Of a stretch of DNA of 64,000 nucleotides, positions 23,438-34,809 are shown piece by piece. The notes beneath the pieces are model-generated. The model was not told where the DNA came from. It saw nothing but the letters and a program-made list of their open reading frames with translations, and searched no databases. A program made the translations under genes and the position numbers. The stretch is from Heterohyrax brucei. Taxonomy: Eukaryota; Chordata; Mammalia; Hyracoidea; Procaviidae. The stretch is from NCBI GenBank assembly GCA_028571685.1, contig CM053143.1, positions 196,609,829 to 196,673,828 on the forward strand, given 5' to 3'. Every line of letters begins with the position of its first letter. Position 1 is the first letter of the stretch.

Positions 23438-23548
23438 GTGACAGTCACGGGCACGGGACTGCGTGGTTCGAATCTCGGCTCTGCCACTGCATGACCCTGA
23501 ACATTTCGCTTTGACCTCTGACCTCGATTCCCACCTGTAAGAGGGGAG
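23438..23548 (+). mobile_element. MIR SINE
   Basis: GGTTCGAATCTCGGCTCTGC, CACTGCATGACCCTGAACAT and GACCTCGATTCCCACCTGTA follow the MIR tRNA-like B box and core. Confidence 0.75.
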
Positions 23549-23780
23549 CCATGGTGTCCAAGGCCGTGTCTCCCCTAAACGTAAATGGCTTAGGATGGCC
23601 GGAGTCCCTTGTCACCACCATCTCCGCAAGATGTACGTCCCCAGAATACAGGGAAGCATCTTTGGGCCTGGAACAGCGTTGTAGTCTGGGGCCCAGCCTG
23701 GACGGAGCAGCTCGGACTGGCCGCGGCGGGGTGGGGGGTCTCGCGGCTGCTGGACCCCCAGCCCTGCCGGCGGGGCGCAC

Positions 23781-23789
23781 TGCGCATGC
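23781..23789. promoter_or_regulatory. NRF1-like site
   Basis: TGCGCATGC matches most of the palindromic NRF1 consensus and lies in the promoter CpG island. Confidence 0.5.
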
Positions 23790-23872
23790 CCGGCCTCGGC
23801 GGAGCCGCTCCCAGCTCAGCACGGGTGGGGGTGGAGCGAGGACGGGGCCCGCCCCTGAGTGGCGGGCGGTCC

Positions 23873-23883
23873 AGCCAATCGGA
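23873..23883 (+). promoter_or_regulatory. CCAAT box (NF-Y type)
   Basis: CAGCCAATCGG is a near-perfect NF-Y site in the CpG island, upstream of the candidate first exon. Confidence 0.6.
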
Positions 23884-23889
23884 GGGCGC

Positions 23890-24126
23890 CCCGGGCGGCG
23901 GGGGGTGGGCGCGCCGGCCAGCCGCGGGAGCAGCACCAGCGCCCGGAGCTCCGCGCCCGGTACATCCTTGCTCTCGCGGTCCCCGCAGGCGAGCGCCCTC
24001 TGCTCCCTTCTGTCCCGTCCAAGGCGGCGGAGGCGCGGGCGGGGAGGGGGCGGCCGAGGATGCGGCGCGGGGCTGCGCTCGCCGCGCCCACCGCTGCCGC
24101 CCGACTCGGGCCCGAAAGCCGCGCAG
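23890..24126 (+). other. JAKMIP1: Candidate non-coding exon 1 of JAKMIP1
   Basis: A GC-rich leader-like segment downstream of the CCAAT box ends in GCGCAG/GTGGGTACAG, a near-ideal splice donor at 24126/24127. The start near 23890 is a guess from the usual 20-100 bp distance from the CCAAT box. A short open frame from 24061 reads through the donor and is not convincing as protein. If spliced to the acceptor at 57834/57835, the intron would be 33.7 kb. Confidence 0.45.
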
Positions 24127-24999
24127 GTGGGTACAGGTGCTCGGGGCGGGCGGGCGGGCGGGCCGGGGATGGGGTCGAAGGCCCGAGGACAAGGCCGCTC
24201 CGCCCCCGCCATCGCACACCCTCCCGACACCCTCGCATTTCTCCTCCGGAGCCCCCCACCTTCTGCTCCCCACCCCAGCCCCCCTCACCGTCATCCAGAC
24301 TGGAAACCGCGCTGCCACCGCCAACGCCCCTTCCCCATCCGCCCAGCCCCCTCCTTCGCTTCGCCGCCCCATTTCTACGCCTCCTCTGATTCTGCCCAGG
24401 GATGGGGAGGGGGAGGGGACCCACCGGGGCCTCCGGGAATGGCGCGGGGGGCGTGGCCGGCTGTCCCCTGGCTTTTCCTCCTGTTGGGTGGGTCGGGGTC
24501 CCTGGGTTCCCGGTCCCCGCCGAGGTGGCATCAAAGACCAGGCGGGAGCGAGAGGCCGCTCTGCCCCACCCCAGCCCACGCAGACGCGCGGCACACTCTC
24601 GAGTCCCTACCACGCGCACCCTTGCGTCTCTCTGCCCACGTGGGGACCAAGAGGAGGCAGGGACCGCGGGGAGAAAGGCCGGTATCCGGCTGCCGTCTGA
24701 TACTCGCCGCGCCCAGGGCGCACTGGGTCTGGGCTCCGGTGGAGGCGCCGGCTGCACCTCTGGTTTGCGTCAGGGCGCGCAGCCTCGCCCTAGCTTACCC
24801 TGCTGCAGCCTCAGTCTCCATCCGGATGGAGGCCCCTGGCCGGCCGAGCTGGAGTCTGTCCTCGAAGACCACCCTCCCTTCACCCTGCCCAGCCGCTGGT
24901 GCGCCCACTGCCCACTGCCCAGCGTGGCCGGCTACGTACCCTATCGCTGGGCCTTCCAAGCGCATCCCACCCTCTGCCCTTGGCCTTTGCACTTGTGAT

Positions 25000-25130
25000 A
25001 TTCCTTCCCTGGGAATGCCCCTCGTCTGGCCAGCTCCCTTTCCTTCTAGACCAAGGTCACGGGGAGCTCATTGCCCCGCCTGAGCTGGGCAGAGCCGTTA
25101 CACTGCACCGGCATTCTCTGCTGGCCCCTG
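25000..25130 (-). mobile_element. L2 LINE fragment
   Basis: TTTGCACTTGTGATATTCCT, TCCCTGGGAATGCCCCTCGT and CTGGCCAGCTCCC follow the reverse strand of the L2 3' region. Decayed. Confidence 0.5.
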
Positions 25131-25639
25131 TCTCCCACACTGGACCAGGAGGGCAAGGCCAGCAGAGGTGGGACAGAATTGGCTTCTCCCTTCTGCCCTA
25201 ACTCAGGGCCACCTCTGGGTTGGGCCCAGGTGGTCAGAGGAGCCGCCTTTGGTTCTCAGCTCTGGGCAGTGGCGCTGTGAGCCTCAGTGGAAAAGGCGGA
25301 GTGAGGCCTGCAGAAGTGGGATGGTCAGGCCCTGTGAAGTGTCCAGCAGCCCGGCAGGCCCTTCTGTGTACAGTCGGGGAGGCTGATGAGCTGTGGGAAA
25401 GTTGTTGTGGTCCTCTGGCTTCTACTCTGTGCTGCTGGATGGCGTCCTGCCCCAGAGTGGGGCGGCTCTCCTCTTGAGTCTTTTTGTAGCAGGAAGGCCT
25501 TGAGGGTCACGATGTGGGCTTTGCTGTCTTGTTCCTTCAAGAGCCACTCGTGACTCCTGCTAACCTGTAATGTCACCTGGCTTGGAGCCTGGCCCTCCTG
25601 CCCCCTCACCCCAAGGCACCACTGTGTCTCTTCCCATGT
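25131..25639. other. Unassigned DNA
   Basis: GC-rich sequence without recognised gene or repeat. Confidence 0.45.
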
Positions 25640-25830
25640 GACACCTGTGTCCCTCAGACATGCTTTCACATTTAGATCTTTTGCTGTGTGCTGTTCTCCT
25701 CCTCTGCCTATCTGGAGAACTCCTATTCATACGACAATTTCCAGCTTTCATGCCCCTCTCTTTGTGGTTCTCCCCGACTCCAGCACACCCCTCCATCCCT
25801 TCCTCCTCTCAGAGCTTCACGCCTAGACGT
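25640..25830 (-). mobile_element. L2 LINE fragment
   Basis: TGTTCTCCTCCTCTGCCTAT, CTGGAGAACTCCTATTCATA and CTCCCCGACTCC follow the reverse strand of the L2 3' end. Confidence 0.5.
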
Positions 25831-26284
25831 GGCGGAGGGCTTTGTTTGTGTCCTTGTCCTTTAAAGCGGGTCTTGACTTAGATGCTGGACATGGTGAGGT
25901 TTGAGAGCTTGCCCCAGTGTGGGGGCACCCTGTCCTTCTCGGAAAGGCAATGTAATGGAGAGAGTGACTGCCTCCCCCTCACCAGGGAGGGCTCTGCTGT
26001 CCCTGTGTTGGTGGTGTGCAGGGTGGCTGTGGTGGGGTGGGGGTAGGGGGCCAGAAAGAACAGTTTCTGTAGGGGCCACATCAACAGCGACAGACCCCGC
26101 CCCCCTTGGGGCTCCAGAGCCAGGCCGACAGGTTCCTTGATGATCCCCCCTGTTTAGCTCTGACCTGGGTCAGTGCCTTCTGCATGGGTGCTCTGAGTAA
26201 AATGGGGGCACTTTCTCGGAGAGATGGGGTGCTGCAGCTTGTGCTGGAGTGCAGCTGACCTGCAGGGTGCCCAGGGTGGGTTCA

Positions 26285-26365
26285 CAACGTCCTGTTCCTT
26301 ATTGCTGTGTGACCTCGGGCAGGAGGCTTGACCTCTCTGAGTGTTGCAGTCTGTCATGTGGGGGT
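26285..26365 (+). mobile_element. MIR SINE fragment
   Basis: TGCTGTGTGACCTCGGGCAG and CTTGACCTCTCTGAGTGT match the MIR core TGTGACCTTGGGCAAGTTACTTAACC region. Confidence 0.6.
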
Positions 26366-26689
26366 GGGGGTCAGGAGAGGGTCCTGGCCTTGATGATTGG
26401 GGAAGACGTGACATGAGTCCCCGGCTGTTGTCGCAGAGCAGGTGCCCACTTTGGTCCTTCTGGGAGAAAGCAAGGAAGCTGAACGTTCCTGGTGGACACG
26501 GAGTGTGGTGGTGGCAGCTGTGTTGGGGACATGTGTGGCTCCCATAGCCAAGGCCACCTCACCCCCACGGTGGTCACCTCGGGGCACTGTGTCATCCTGG
26601 ACTTCTGTCCTGCTGGGCTTTTGGGGTTCAGGCAGTCATTCGTTTCCACCAGTTCCCAGGGAAACTCTGATGGAGAGTGTGGCTGTGTG

Positions 26690-26765
26690 TGCGGGGGCTG
26701 GGAGGCCCAGCTCAGATACCTGGCTGTGTGACCTGGGACGTGGCACTCAGCCGCTCTAGGCCCTA
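26690..26765 (+). mobile_element. MIR SINE fragment
   Basis: ACCTGGCTGTGTGACCTGGG followed by GCACTCAGCCGCTCTAGGCC resembles the MIR core. Confidence 0.5.
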
Positions 26766-26774
26766 ATGGAAACA

Positions 26775-27255
26775 CCACTAGGGCAGAGCTTTGGAGAAAA
26801 GGGACTTATTTTCTCACCCTCTGGAGGCCGGGAGTCCAGATCACGGTCTCAATGTGTAGACTCCCTGGTGGCCCCTCCCTTGGCTTCCAGGGACCGCTGG
26901 TGATCGGTGGCACTCCTTGGCTTGTAGGTGGTCTGTCTTCACACCTGGGTGTTTGTCATGGGCACCGTGTGTCCCTCCCTCTCTTCTGGGGACCGTGTGT
27001 CCCTCCCTGTCTCCTGGGGACTGTGTCTCGCCCACTCTTCTGGTGACCACTGGCCGTCTGTGGCACTCCTTGCCTTGCAGACAACCCTCACAAGACGTCT
27101 GAATGTCTCTGTGTCTGTCCTCGCTGTCCTGTAACTTAGAAGTGATTAGGTTTAGGACCTGCTAACTTAAAAGGGAGCCCTCTGTTTCCAGCTTGGGTCG
27201 CATGCACAGGGCATGGTTTTGGAGGACGCAGTTCAGTTCGCAGCAGCTTGTTCCT
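26775..27255 (-). mobile_element. MLT1-type LTR with internal tandem expansion
   Basis: TTATTTTCTCACCCTCTGGA, GGCACTCCTTGGCTTGTAGG and, at the far end, GGTTTTGGAGGACGCAGTTC are the reverse strand of an MLT1 LTR. Between them TGTGTCCCTCCCTCTCTTCT and GGCACTCCTTGCCTTGCAG repeat, so a block of the LTR is tandemly duplicated. A solo fossil. Confidence 0.55.
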
Positions 27256-28584
27256 TTTCCTGGGGATGTGAGTGCTGTTCCCACAAGGAACGTGGCATAG
27301 CTGCTCACATGTCCCCTCCTGCTGTGGGTGACTGACCTCACGTGGGGTCAGCGGTCAGGGTAAGGAGGAGCAGTGTCTCAGGACAGTGGAGATGGCAGCT
27401 GCTGGGGTCTCAGGTGTGAGTGTCCCTCCCACCGAGGTGGCACCCCGACCCGTGATGGGAAGGCCGTCTTATGGTGCCTGTGACGCCTGGACTGGAGGGG
27501 CTTCCCACGTCTCATCCAGGGAACCCTGGTGCCTCATACCAGTGGGAGTGATAACGGGACTGCTGTTAGGGCTGGAGGGGACCCCAGGACCAGCCAGGGT
27601 GGGCCTCAGCATCCTGATTCTCTTCTGGGACACCTTGTAGGACAGGGCAGGAACGTCGGCCAGGAGGCAGGGGCAGGTCAGGGTTAGGCGGTTAGAAGGG
27701 TAGGAAGGAGAGGTGGGGTCAGGGCTCAGGGGCTGGGGGATTAAGAGGATGGGAGGAGGATGCAGGGGCAGGCACAGGTCAGGGATCAGGGATTGGGAGG
27801 GTCGGGAAGGGGGAGGGGGCGGAGTGTGCTCGGGGTGCAGCCAAGGTGGTGGTCGGTTCTGGTCAGAGCACTAGGCCTAGGGTTTGAAGCATGAGGCTGG
27901 AGTTGTTCTGGTTCCTGGGGGTATGGTGGGTGGGTACAGCTGTAAAGGGACGTGGGTAGGGGTTCTCTCATCTTTTGGGGTAGTTACTTGTTTGTGGAAC
28001 CAGACGAGGAGCAGTGTGGCTCAGGCACCCACAGAAGTAGATGGAGGTGAATGCCACTTCTCTGAATTTCTTTGCTGTGACGGTGGCATCTGCCGAGTAC
28101 TTAACTAGGCTGAGGGGACGAAGTACTCTTTTAGACATGCAGGTGGCTTCCCTCCCATTGCTGTGACAGACCTCAGGTTCCAGGGCCTGTGGCAGTCTGG
28201 GGGTACCCCAAAAGATCAGATTGTTATCAGACTCAAACCTGGCTGGATCCCTCCTGGCTCAGGAGGCTTCTGCTGGCCCAGGACAGAGCAGACACTCACC
28301 ACCCATTCACCACCTCCTTTCCTGACAGCTCCTGCCGGATGTTGGGACCCCTGCCTTCGGGGAGTGTCTGTCTCCCCTGAGCCTGTCTTGGCCCATCGGA
28401 CACACTGCCCAGCACCCTCCCCAGGTGATGCGGAGCCCCAAGCAGCCGTGCCTCCCACTATATCTCTCCATGTGGTTGCTGTCTTCCTGTTGGCTGGAGC
28501 TCTGTGAAGGAAGGGGCTGCGTGGGATGACTCATGTCTGAGGCCCCCGTGCCCAGCCCAGGGCCTGGCACGGAGCAGGCACAGG
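27256..28584. other. Unassigned GC-rich DNA
   Basis: It includes a GGTCAGGG-rich stretch (27650-27800) that behaves like a degenerate minisatellite. No gene or named repeat is recognised. Open frames lack domains. Confidence 0.45.
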
Positions 28585-29200
28585 GGATGTTGCTGAATGG
28601 ATGGATGAATGGATAGATGGTGTGAGGGGAGGGAGGGATGGTGGATGGGATTGGTACATGGATGGATGCATGGGTGGCTGGCTGGGTCGTGGGAGGATGG
28701 ATGGGATGGGATGGGTGGGGGCATGGGTGGGTGGATGCTTGGATGATGCGTGGGTGGATGGGGCAGATACATGGATGGATGAGTGGATGGTGGATAGATA
28801 GATGGCTTCGTGGGTAGATGGGTGGTGGACGGATGGATGCATGTATGTGTATATGGGATGGATGGATGGAGGCTGGCTGAATAGGATTGGTACGTCAATG
28901 GATGGGTGGATGGTGGATGGATGGACGGGCAATTGGACACATGGATGGATGCATGGATGGGTGGATGGATGGAGCAGATACATGGATGGATGGGTGGATG
29001 GCAGATAGATGGCTTCGCGGGTAGAAGGGTGGTGGATGGGTGGATGTATGTATGGGATGGATGGACGGAGGCTGGCTGGGAGGGGCAGGTACATAAACGG
29101 GTGGGTGGATGGTGAACGGGTAGGTGGCTCCGTGGGTAGGTGGGTTGTGGGTAGATGGACAGATGGTGCGTAGGTGGGTGAACGAATGGGCAGCGGATGA
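28585..29200. repeat. GGAT/TGGATGGA microsatellite array, about 600 bp
   Basis: Long runs of GGATGGATGG with variants (GGGTGGATGG, GGCTGGCTGG). Longer repeating blocks, such as GATGGATGGGTGGATGG plus ATAGATGGCTTCG, occur twice about 225 bp apart. It creates long threonine/histidine/proline-rich frames on the - strand that are not genes. Confidence 0.9.
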
Positions 29201-29552
29201 ATGAATGGAGGTTTCGTCTGGGCCTTTCTCCTTGCTTAAGTGCTGTCCAACTTTCTTCGGACCCCTCCTCATGGATCTGCATGTACAGATTTTACCACCA
29301 TCAGGGTCTTCTTCACTCTGCAGGATTGGCCTAGCCCCTGATCTCCCAGTTTTCACCCAAGCTTGTCACACCGACCCCCTAACGCGAGGAGGAGCTCCTC
29401 AAGGGTGAGGGTGAGCCCTTCAGACCCCCACACTGCACGCTGGTGGGGTTTAGTGGACGCCTGCTTCTGATACAGTCTTTCCTGACCTCCTTTCTTATCC
29501 ACTGGGATGGTGGCAACCTAGCAGTTCCCTGGCAGTGACCTGGCAGTCCGTC

Positions 29553-32500
29553 CTGCATCTGTCAGTTTGTCACGCTGTGGTGGCTTGCGTGTTGCTGTGA
29601 TGCTGGAAGCTACGCCACTGGTACTTCAAACGCCAGCAGCGTCACTGTGGTGGGCAGCTCTCGGCTTACAGACTCAGACACACTGGGAGGAAGGACTCGG
29701 TGGTCGACTTCTGAAGGAATTGACCACTGACAGCCTTATGAATAGCAGAAGAACATTATATGATTCTGTGTTGGAAGATGAGCGTTTCAGGCTTGAAAGC
29801 ACTCAGCTACGGCTGGGAGAGAGTCACATCCTCAAAGTGGAGTCCACCCCAATGTCATGGATAAAGTCCAGCTTCTGGGACCTCCTTCTTCTGCTGCTGT
29901 ACTCTGACTCAAAATGAGAAGAAACAGCAGTGAACAGTCATTAATAACTGGAATGTGGAATGTACAAAGGATGCAACTAGGAAAATTAGAAATAAAAAAT
30001 ACAATGAAACACATTAAGATGAATGTCCTAGATATTAGTGAGCTGACATGGACTGGTACTGGCCATTCTCAGCCAGACAGTCATAGGGGCTACTGTGCTG
30101 AGAGTGACAGATTGAAGAGAAGTGGGGTCACCTTTATTGCCAGAAAGAACATTTCAGGATCTTTCCTGAAGAACAGCACTGTCAGTATAGACTAATATCT
30201 GTATGCCTACAAGGAAGACCAGTTAATATTATTATTCAGATTTACGCACCAACCAATAATGCCAAAGATGGAGAAATTGAAAATTTTATTAACTTTTGCA
30301 TTCTGAAGTTGATCAAGGTAATAATTGAATGCATTGGTAAATATTGGTGATTGGAATGTGAAAGTTGGAGACAAAGAAGGATCAGTTGTTGGAAAACATG
30401 GCCTTGGTGGTGCAGATGATGTCAGAGACCTCATGATAGACTTTTGCAAGACCAACGACTTCTCTGTTGAAAAATACCCTTTATCAGCAACATAAGCAGT
30501 GACCACACGTGTGGACTTCACCAGGTGGAAAACACAGGAATTCAGCTGACTGTGTCTGGAAAGAGGTGATGGAGCAGCTCAGTGTTGTCGGTGAGAACAA
30601 GGCCGGGGGCAGACTGCGAGCGAGACCATTATGCTCAGGTGCACATCCAAGGTGAAGCTGAAGAAAACTGAAACAACTCCACGACCTTCAGTACAAGCTA
30701 GCCAAGCATGGCCTGTCTCAGTTTGGAGATCGTCTGAAGAATAGCTTTGATGCACTGAACACTAATTATTGAAGAGCTGACAAGCTGTGGGGTGACATCA
30801 GGGACATCATACATGAAGAAAACAAAAGGTCATTAAAAACAAGGGGAAGAAAGAGAAGACCTAAATGGAGGCCAAAAGAGACTCGGAAACTTGCTAAATG
30901 TAGAGTAACTGAACCGAATGGAAGAAATGGTGAAATCAGATAAACAGACACTTTCAAAGGGTGGTTCAAGAAGACAGAGTATTATAATGACAGGTGCCAA
31001 GACCTGGAGTGAGAAAACCAAAGGGAACATCACGACCAGCCTTTCTCAAGCTGAGAGAACAGAGGAGAAAATTGAAGCCTTGCACTGCTGTGTTGTAGAT
31101 TGTATGGGAAAATTACCGAACGACTCAGGAAGCATCAAAAGAAGATGGGATGAGTTTACAGAGTCACTGTGCCAAAATAACTGGCTGACATTCAGTCCTT
31201 TTAGGAGGTAATGTATGATCAAGAACCGATGGAAAAAATCCACACTGCACTGAAGGCATTGCTATAAAATGAAGCTCGGGGAACAGACGGAACACCAGCT
31301 GAGATGTTCCAGCAAACGGATGCAGCGCTGAAAGTGCTCCCTTGTCTGTGCCGAGAAACTTGGAAGACAGCTACCTGGCCAGCTGTCTGTAAGAGATCCA
31401 TGTTTATGCCTATTTTGAAGAAAACTAATCCAACTGGATGTGGAAATTATCGAACAATGTCGTTACTATCACATGTAAGTAAAATTTTACTGAAGATAAT
31501 TAAAGAATGGTTGCAGCATACATCAGTGGGAACTGCCAGAAATTCAGTTTGAATTCAGAAGAGGATGTAGAGCCCAGGACGTCACTGCTGGTGTCAGATG
31601 GATCCTGGTTGAAAGCAGAGAATTCTGGAAAGATGGTGACCTGTGTTTCACTGACTATGCAAAGGCATTCGACTGTGTGGATCATAACAAATTATGAATA
31701 ATATTGGCAGAGAAGGAGAATTCCAGAACATTGTGCTCATAAAGACCTGTACATGAATCAAGAGGGAGTTGTTCAAACAACCAGGGGACACTGCACGGTT
31801 TAAAGTCAGGAAAGATGTGTGTCAGGGTGGTGTCCTTTCACCATCCCTTTTCAGTCTGTATGCTGAGCAAATAAATAGTCTGAGAAGCTGGACTATATGA
31901 AGAAGAATGGGACATCAAGATTGCAGGAATACTCATTAACAGCCTGTATCACGCAGATGACGCAGCCTTGCTTGCTGAAAGCTAAGGGAACTTGAAGCGC
32001 TTACTGATGGAGATCAGAGACCACATCCTGCAGTAGGGATTACACTTTAGCTTCAAGAAAACAAAAATTTTCACAACTGGACCAGTAAACAGCATCATGA
32101 TAAATGGAGAAAGGACTGAAGTTGCCAAGGATTTCATTTAACTTGGATCCACAGTCAACACCCACCGGAAGCAGTCGTCAAGAAATCAAAGAGCGTGGTG
32201 CACTGGGCATTCTGCTGTAGGAGACCTCTGTAGGACTTGGAAAAGCCAAGAACATCACTTTGCTGACTAAAACGTGCCCGACCCAAGCCACAGTGTTTTC
32301 TCTGGCCTCATTTGCGAGAAAAAGCTGAACAGTAAGCAGCAAGACTGAAGAAGAATTGATGCCTTTGAATCATAGTGTTGGCGAAGAATACTGACTGTTG
32401 TGTGGACAGCCAGGAGGGGAGCAAGTGTGACCTGGAGAAAGCACAGCCAGAGGGAGTGAAGAGGCTTGGGAGTGAGGATGGAGAGACTTGGTCTTAGTCC

Positions 32501-32735
32501 TTCAGATGCATTATCAGGAGGGGCCAGTCCCTGGAGACGGATGTTAGAGTTGGTAGGTAGCGGGTCAGCGAGAAAGAGGAAGCGCCTCACTGAGGCGGAC
32601 TGACACGGTGGCTGCAGTGTCCCCACCACAGCGATGACCACGGGGGTGGCACAGGCCTGGGCAGTGCTGGTTCTGTGATTCGTGGGACACTGTGAGTCAG
32701 AGCTGACGTGATGACACCTGACGACCACAGCAGCT
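29553..32735 (+). mobile_element. RTE LINE, nearly full length (about 3.2 kb)
   Basis: It starts CATCTGTCAGTTTGTCACGC, the known 5' end of this RTE, and runs through the 5' untranslated region, endonuclease (MRRNSSEQSLITGMWNVQRM, ISELTWTGTGHSQPD, YLQGRPV-like), reverse transcriptase (NEARGTDGTPAEMFQQTDAA, FTDYAKAFDCVDHNKL-like) and C-terminus to a degenerate tail ending ACCTGACGACCACAGCAGC. The single ORF is broken in many places; it is not active. Divergence is high compared with the L1 at 7.5 kb. Confidence 0.9.
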
Positions 32736-32892
32736 TGGTGTTAAGCTGTTGGTAAAGAATCTGCTGGTAACTTGGTGGTGACCTGGAGTAACTTGTCAGC
32801 TACCTGACGGTAACCTGGGGTTGAGAACCTGAATGCATCCCGGTGGTGGCCCGCTGTAACCTGCTGGTGTGCTGATAGGGACCTGGAGGTGG
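32736..32892. repeat. Degenerate TGGTAACCTGG minisatellite between two RTEs
   Basis: Units such as GGTAACTTGGTGGTGACCTG, GGTAACCTGGGG and GCTGTAACCTGCTGGTG repeat with a period of about 9-19 bp. The same wording occurs before the first RTE (29510-29550) and after the second (34113-34140). Confidence 0.6.
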
Positions 32893-34112
32893 TGGTGGTT
32901 GTTGCTAGGTGTCGTTGAGTCAGTCCCGACTCACAGTGACCCTGTGCACAACAGAACAAAACACCGCCTGGTCTTGCACTGTGCTGTGCACACAGTCCTT
33001 GTCACACTCAAGTCCGCTGTTGCAGCCGCTGTGTCAGTCGTCTTGTGGGTGGGTCTTCCTCCTTTTCGCTGACCCTCCACTCTACGAAGCATGATGCCCA
33101 TCTCCGGGGACTGGTCCCTCCTGACAACATGTCCGAAGTATGCAGGACATAGTTGCCATCCTCGCTTCTGAGGAGTGTTGGGCTGGGTGGTTCCTTCAGG
33201 ACGGATCTGGCTGTTCCCATGGTGGTCCATGGGTGTCCAGCGTTCTTCTCCAGCTCCACGGTTCAAAGGTGTTGCGTCTTCTCTTCCTTTTTCATTGTCC
33301 AGCCTTTGCATGCACACGATGCAACTGAAAACACCGTGGCCCAGATCAGGTGCTCTTTAGTTGTCAAGGTGGCGTCTTTGCTCTCAGACACTCTGAGGGG
33401 GTCCTTTGCAGCTGATTTTCCCGGGGCAGTGCATCTGTTGATTTCTTGACTGTGGCCTCCAGGGTTGTTCATGGTGAATCTCAGTGATGCCCTGCAGCCA
33501 CTTTTGAGTGGTCTTTAGCAAAATTTTACATGTGTGTGATATTCTTTGATAATTTCTGAATTCGATGGGATCACGTTTCTTGAGACTAGGCATAAATATG
33601 GATCTCTTCCAGTCAGTTGCCCAGGCAGCTGTCCTCCAAACTTCTTGGCATGGATGAGTGAGCGCTTCCAGTGCTGCATCTGTCTGTTGAACTATCTCAG
33701 CTGATAGTCCATCACTTCCTGGAGCCTTGTTTTTCACCAGGGCCTTCAACGCAGCTTCGACTCCTTCCTTCAGTGCCGTCGGTTCCCGATCACAGGCTAC
33801 TTCAAGTGGCTGAACACCGACGGTTCCTTTCTGGTACATGGACACTGTGTATTCCTTCTGTCTTCTTTTGACACTCCCTGAGTCATTTAATACTTTCCCT
33901 GTAGAGTTCTTCACTGTTGCAACTCAAGGCTTGAATTTTGTCTTCAGTTCCTTCAGCGTGAGAAATGCAGAGCGTGTTCCTCCCTCCTGGTTTCCGATTC
34001 CCAGCTCTTTGCACCTGTCGTTACAGTCCTTCCTTTTGTCTTCTCGAGCTGCTGTTGAAATCTTCAGTTCTTTTATGTCATCGTTTCTTCTTCTTGCAGT
34101 AGCTCCTCGACG
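32893..34112 (-). mobile_element. RTE LINE, tail-to-tail with the preceding copy, internally deleted
   Basis: The - strand has the RTE tail (GTCGGGACTGACTCAACG), the C-terminal coding part, then a jump near 33470 to the reverse transcriptase and upstream part (NKAPGSDGLSAEIVQQTDAA, HPCQEVWRTAAWATDWKRSI). Roughly 0.9 kb of the element is missing at the jump. The 5' end is truncated at about 34112. Confidence 0.85.
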
Positions 34113-34809
34113 TGGCGGTAAGCCGGTGGTGAGCTGGTGCTCTGTCTTGGTCTGAGCCCCTTAGCCCCATAACTCCTGTCCCTGTCGGAACCCCTGTCCC
34201 CTCCCCACCTGCTTGGTCTCCCCTCCGGCTCCATCCACCCTCAGTTCTGGAGCCACTTTGGGGGGGCGCTTCCCGGCCCTGTGCCCCTCTCCTAGCTCGT
34301 GGGAGCTCTGTGTCGTGGAGGGTTGGGCTGTTGAGCCACCTTCTGCTGGTGCTGGAAGGACGCGGAAACCACAGGGAGGCTGCTTCGCCTGGGGAGCTAT
34401 TTGCTGGATAGGTGACTTAATTCAGCCGCTTGCTAAAGGTAGTCAGGAAGCGAGAGGGTAGCCCTGAGCAGCAGCACACAGGTGAGACCCTGTGGTGGGG
34501 ATGGGGCCAGCCTTCTCCTCGCTGCGCGTTGGAGTCGCGTTTCCTGTGGAATGAGGAATGCAGTGCGTGTCTGAGTATCTGGGACTCGGAGGTGCTGCCC
34601 CTCTGACATCTGATGCTGTCTGCTGCCCAGGAAGTGGTGCCCCTGGCCACAGATGCACAGAGGGGTGGGGGCTTAGCTCGTCACCTGCAGGTCGCCTTGT
34701 TGCCCTTTTGGTGGGCAGTGGTGTCTGACTGCCCCACGGCTGTGTCCTTGGCTCCGAGGGCAGTACCTGGAAGTTGTACAGTGGTGAGAGCCTGGACTGA
34801 GCCAGACTG
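34113..34809. other. Unassigned GC-rich DNA
   Basis: No gene or interspersed repeat recognised. The first 30 bp resemble the TGGTAACC-type minisatellite. Confidence 0.45.

Larger units (their letters stand above)
23680..24800 (+). promoter_or_regulatory. JAKMIP1: CpG island, probable JAKMIP1 promoter
   Basis: This is the strongest CpG-rich block in the window apart from the coding exons. It carries an NRF1-like TGCGCATGC at 23781-23789, a CCAAT box (CAGCCAATCGG) at 23873-23883 and several GC boxes (GGGGGCGG, GGGCGG, GGGGCGGGC), with no TATA box evident. That is the usual form of a broad housekeeping or neuronal promoter. It lies 34 kb upstream of the first coding exon on the same strand, and human JAKMIP1 likewise has distant non-coding leader exons. 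No other gene in the window could use it. A divergent transcript on the other strand is possible. The link to JAKMIP1 is inference from position. Confidence 0.65.

Noticed and set aside
23551-25083. 510-codon open frame across the CpG island, and 334- and 313-codon frames on the opposite strand
   Set aside because: Long frames on both strands are expected at this GC content, where stops are rare. The translation is Pro/Arg/Gly-rich with no domain, and it crosses the candidate donor.
28458-29356. Pro/His/Ser-rich 274-codon frame on the - strand
   Set aside because: It is the translation of a GGAT array; no domain and no flanking gene signals.
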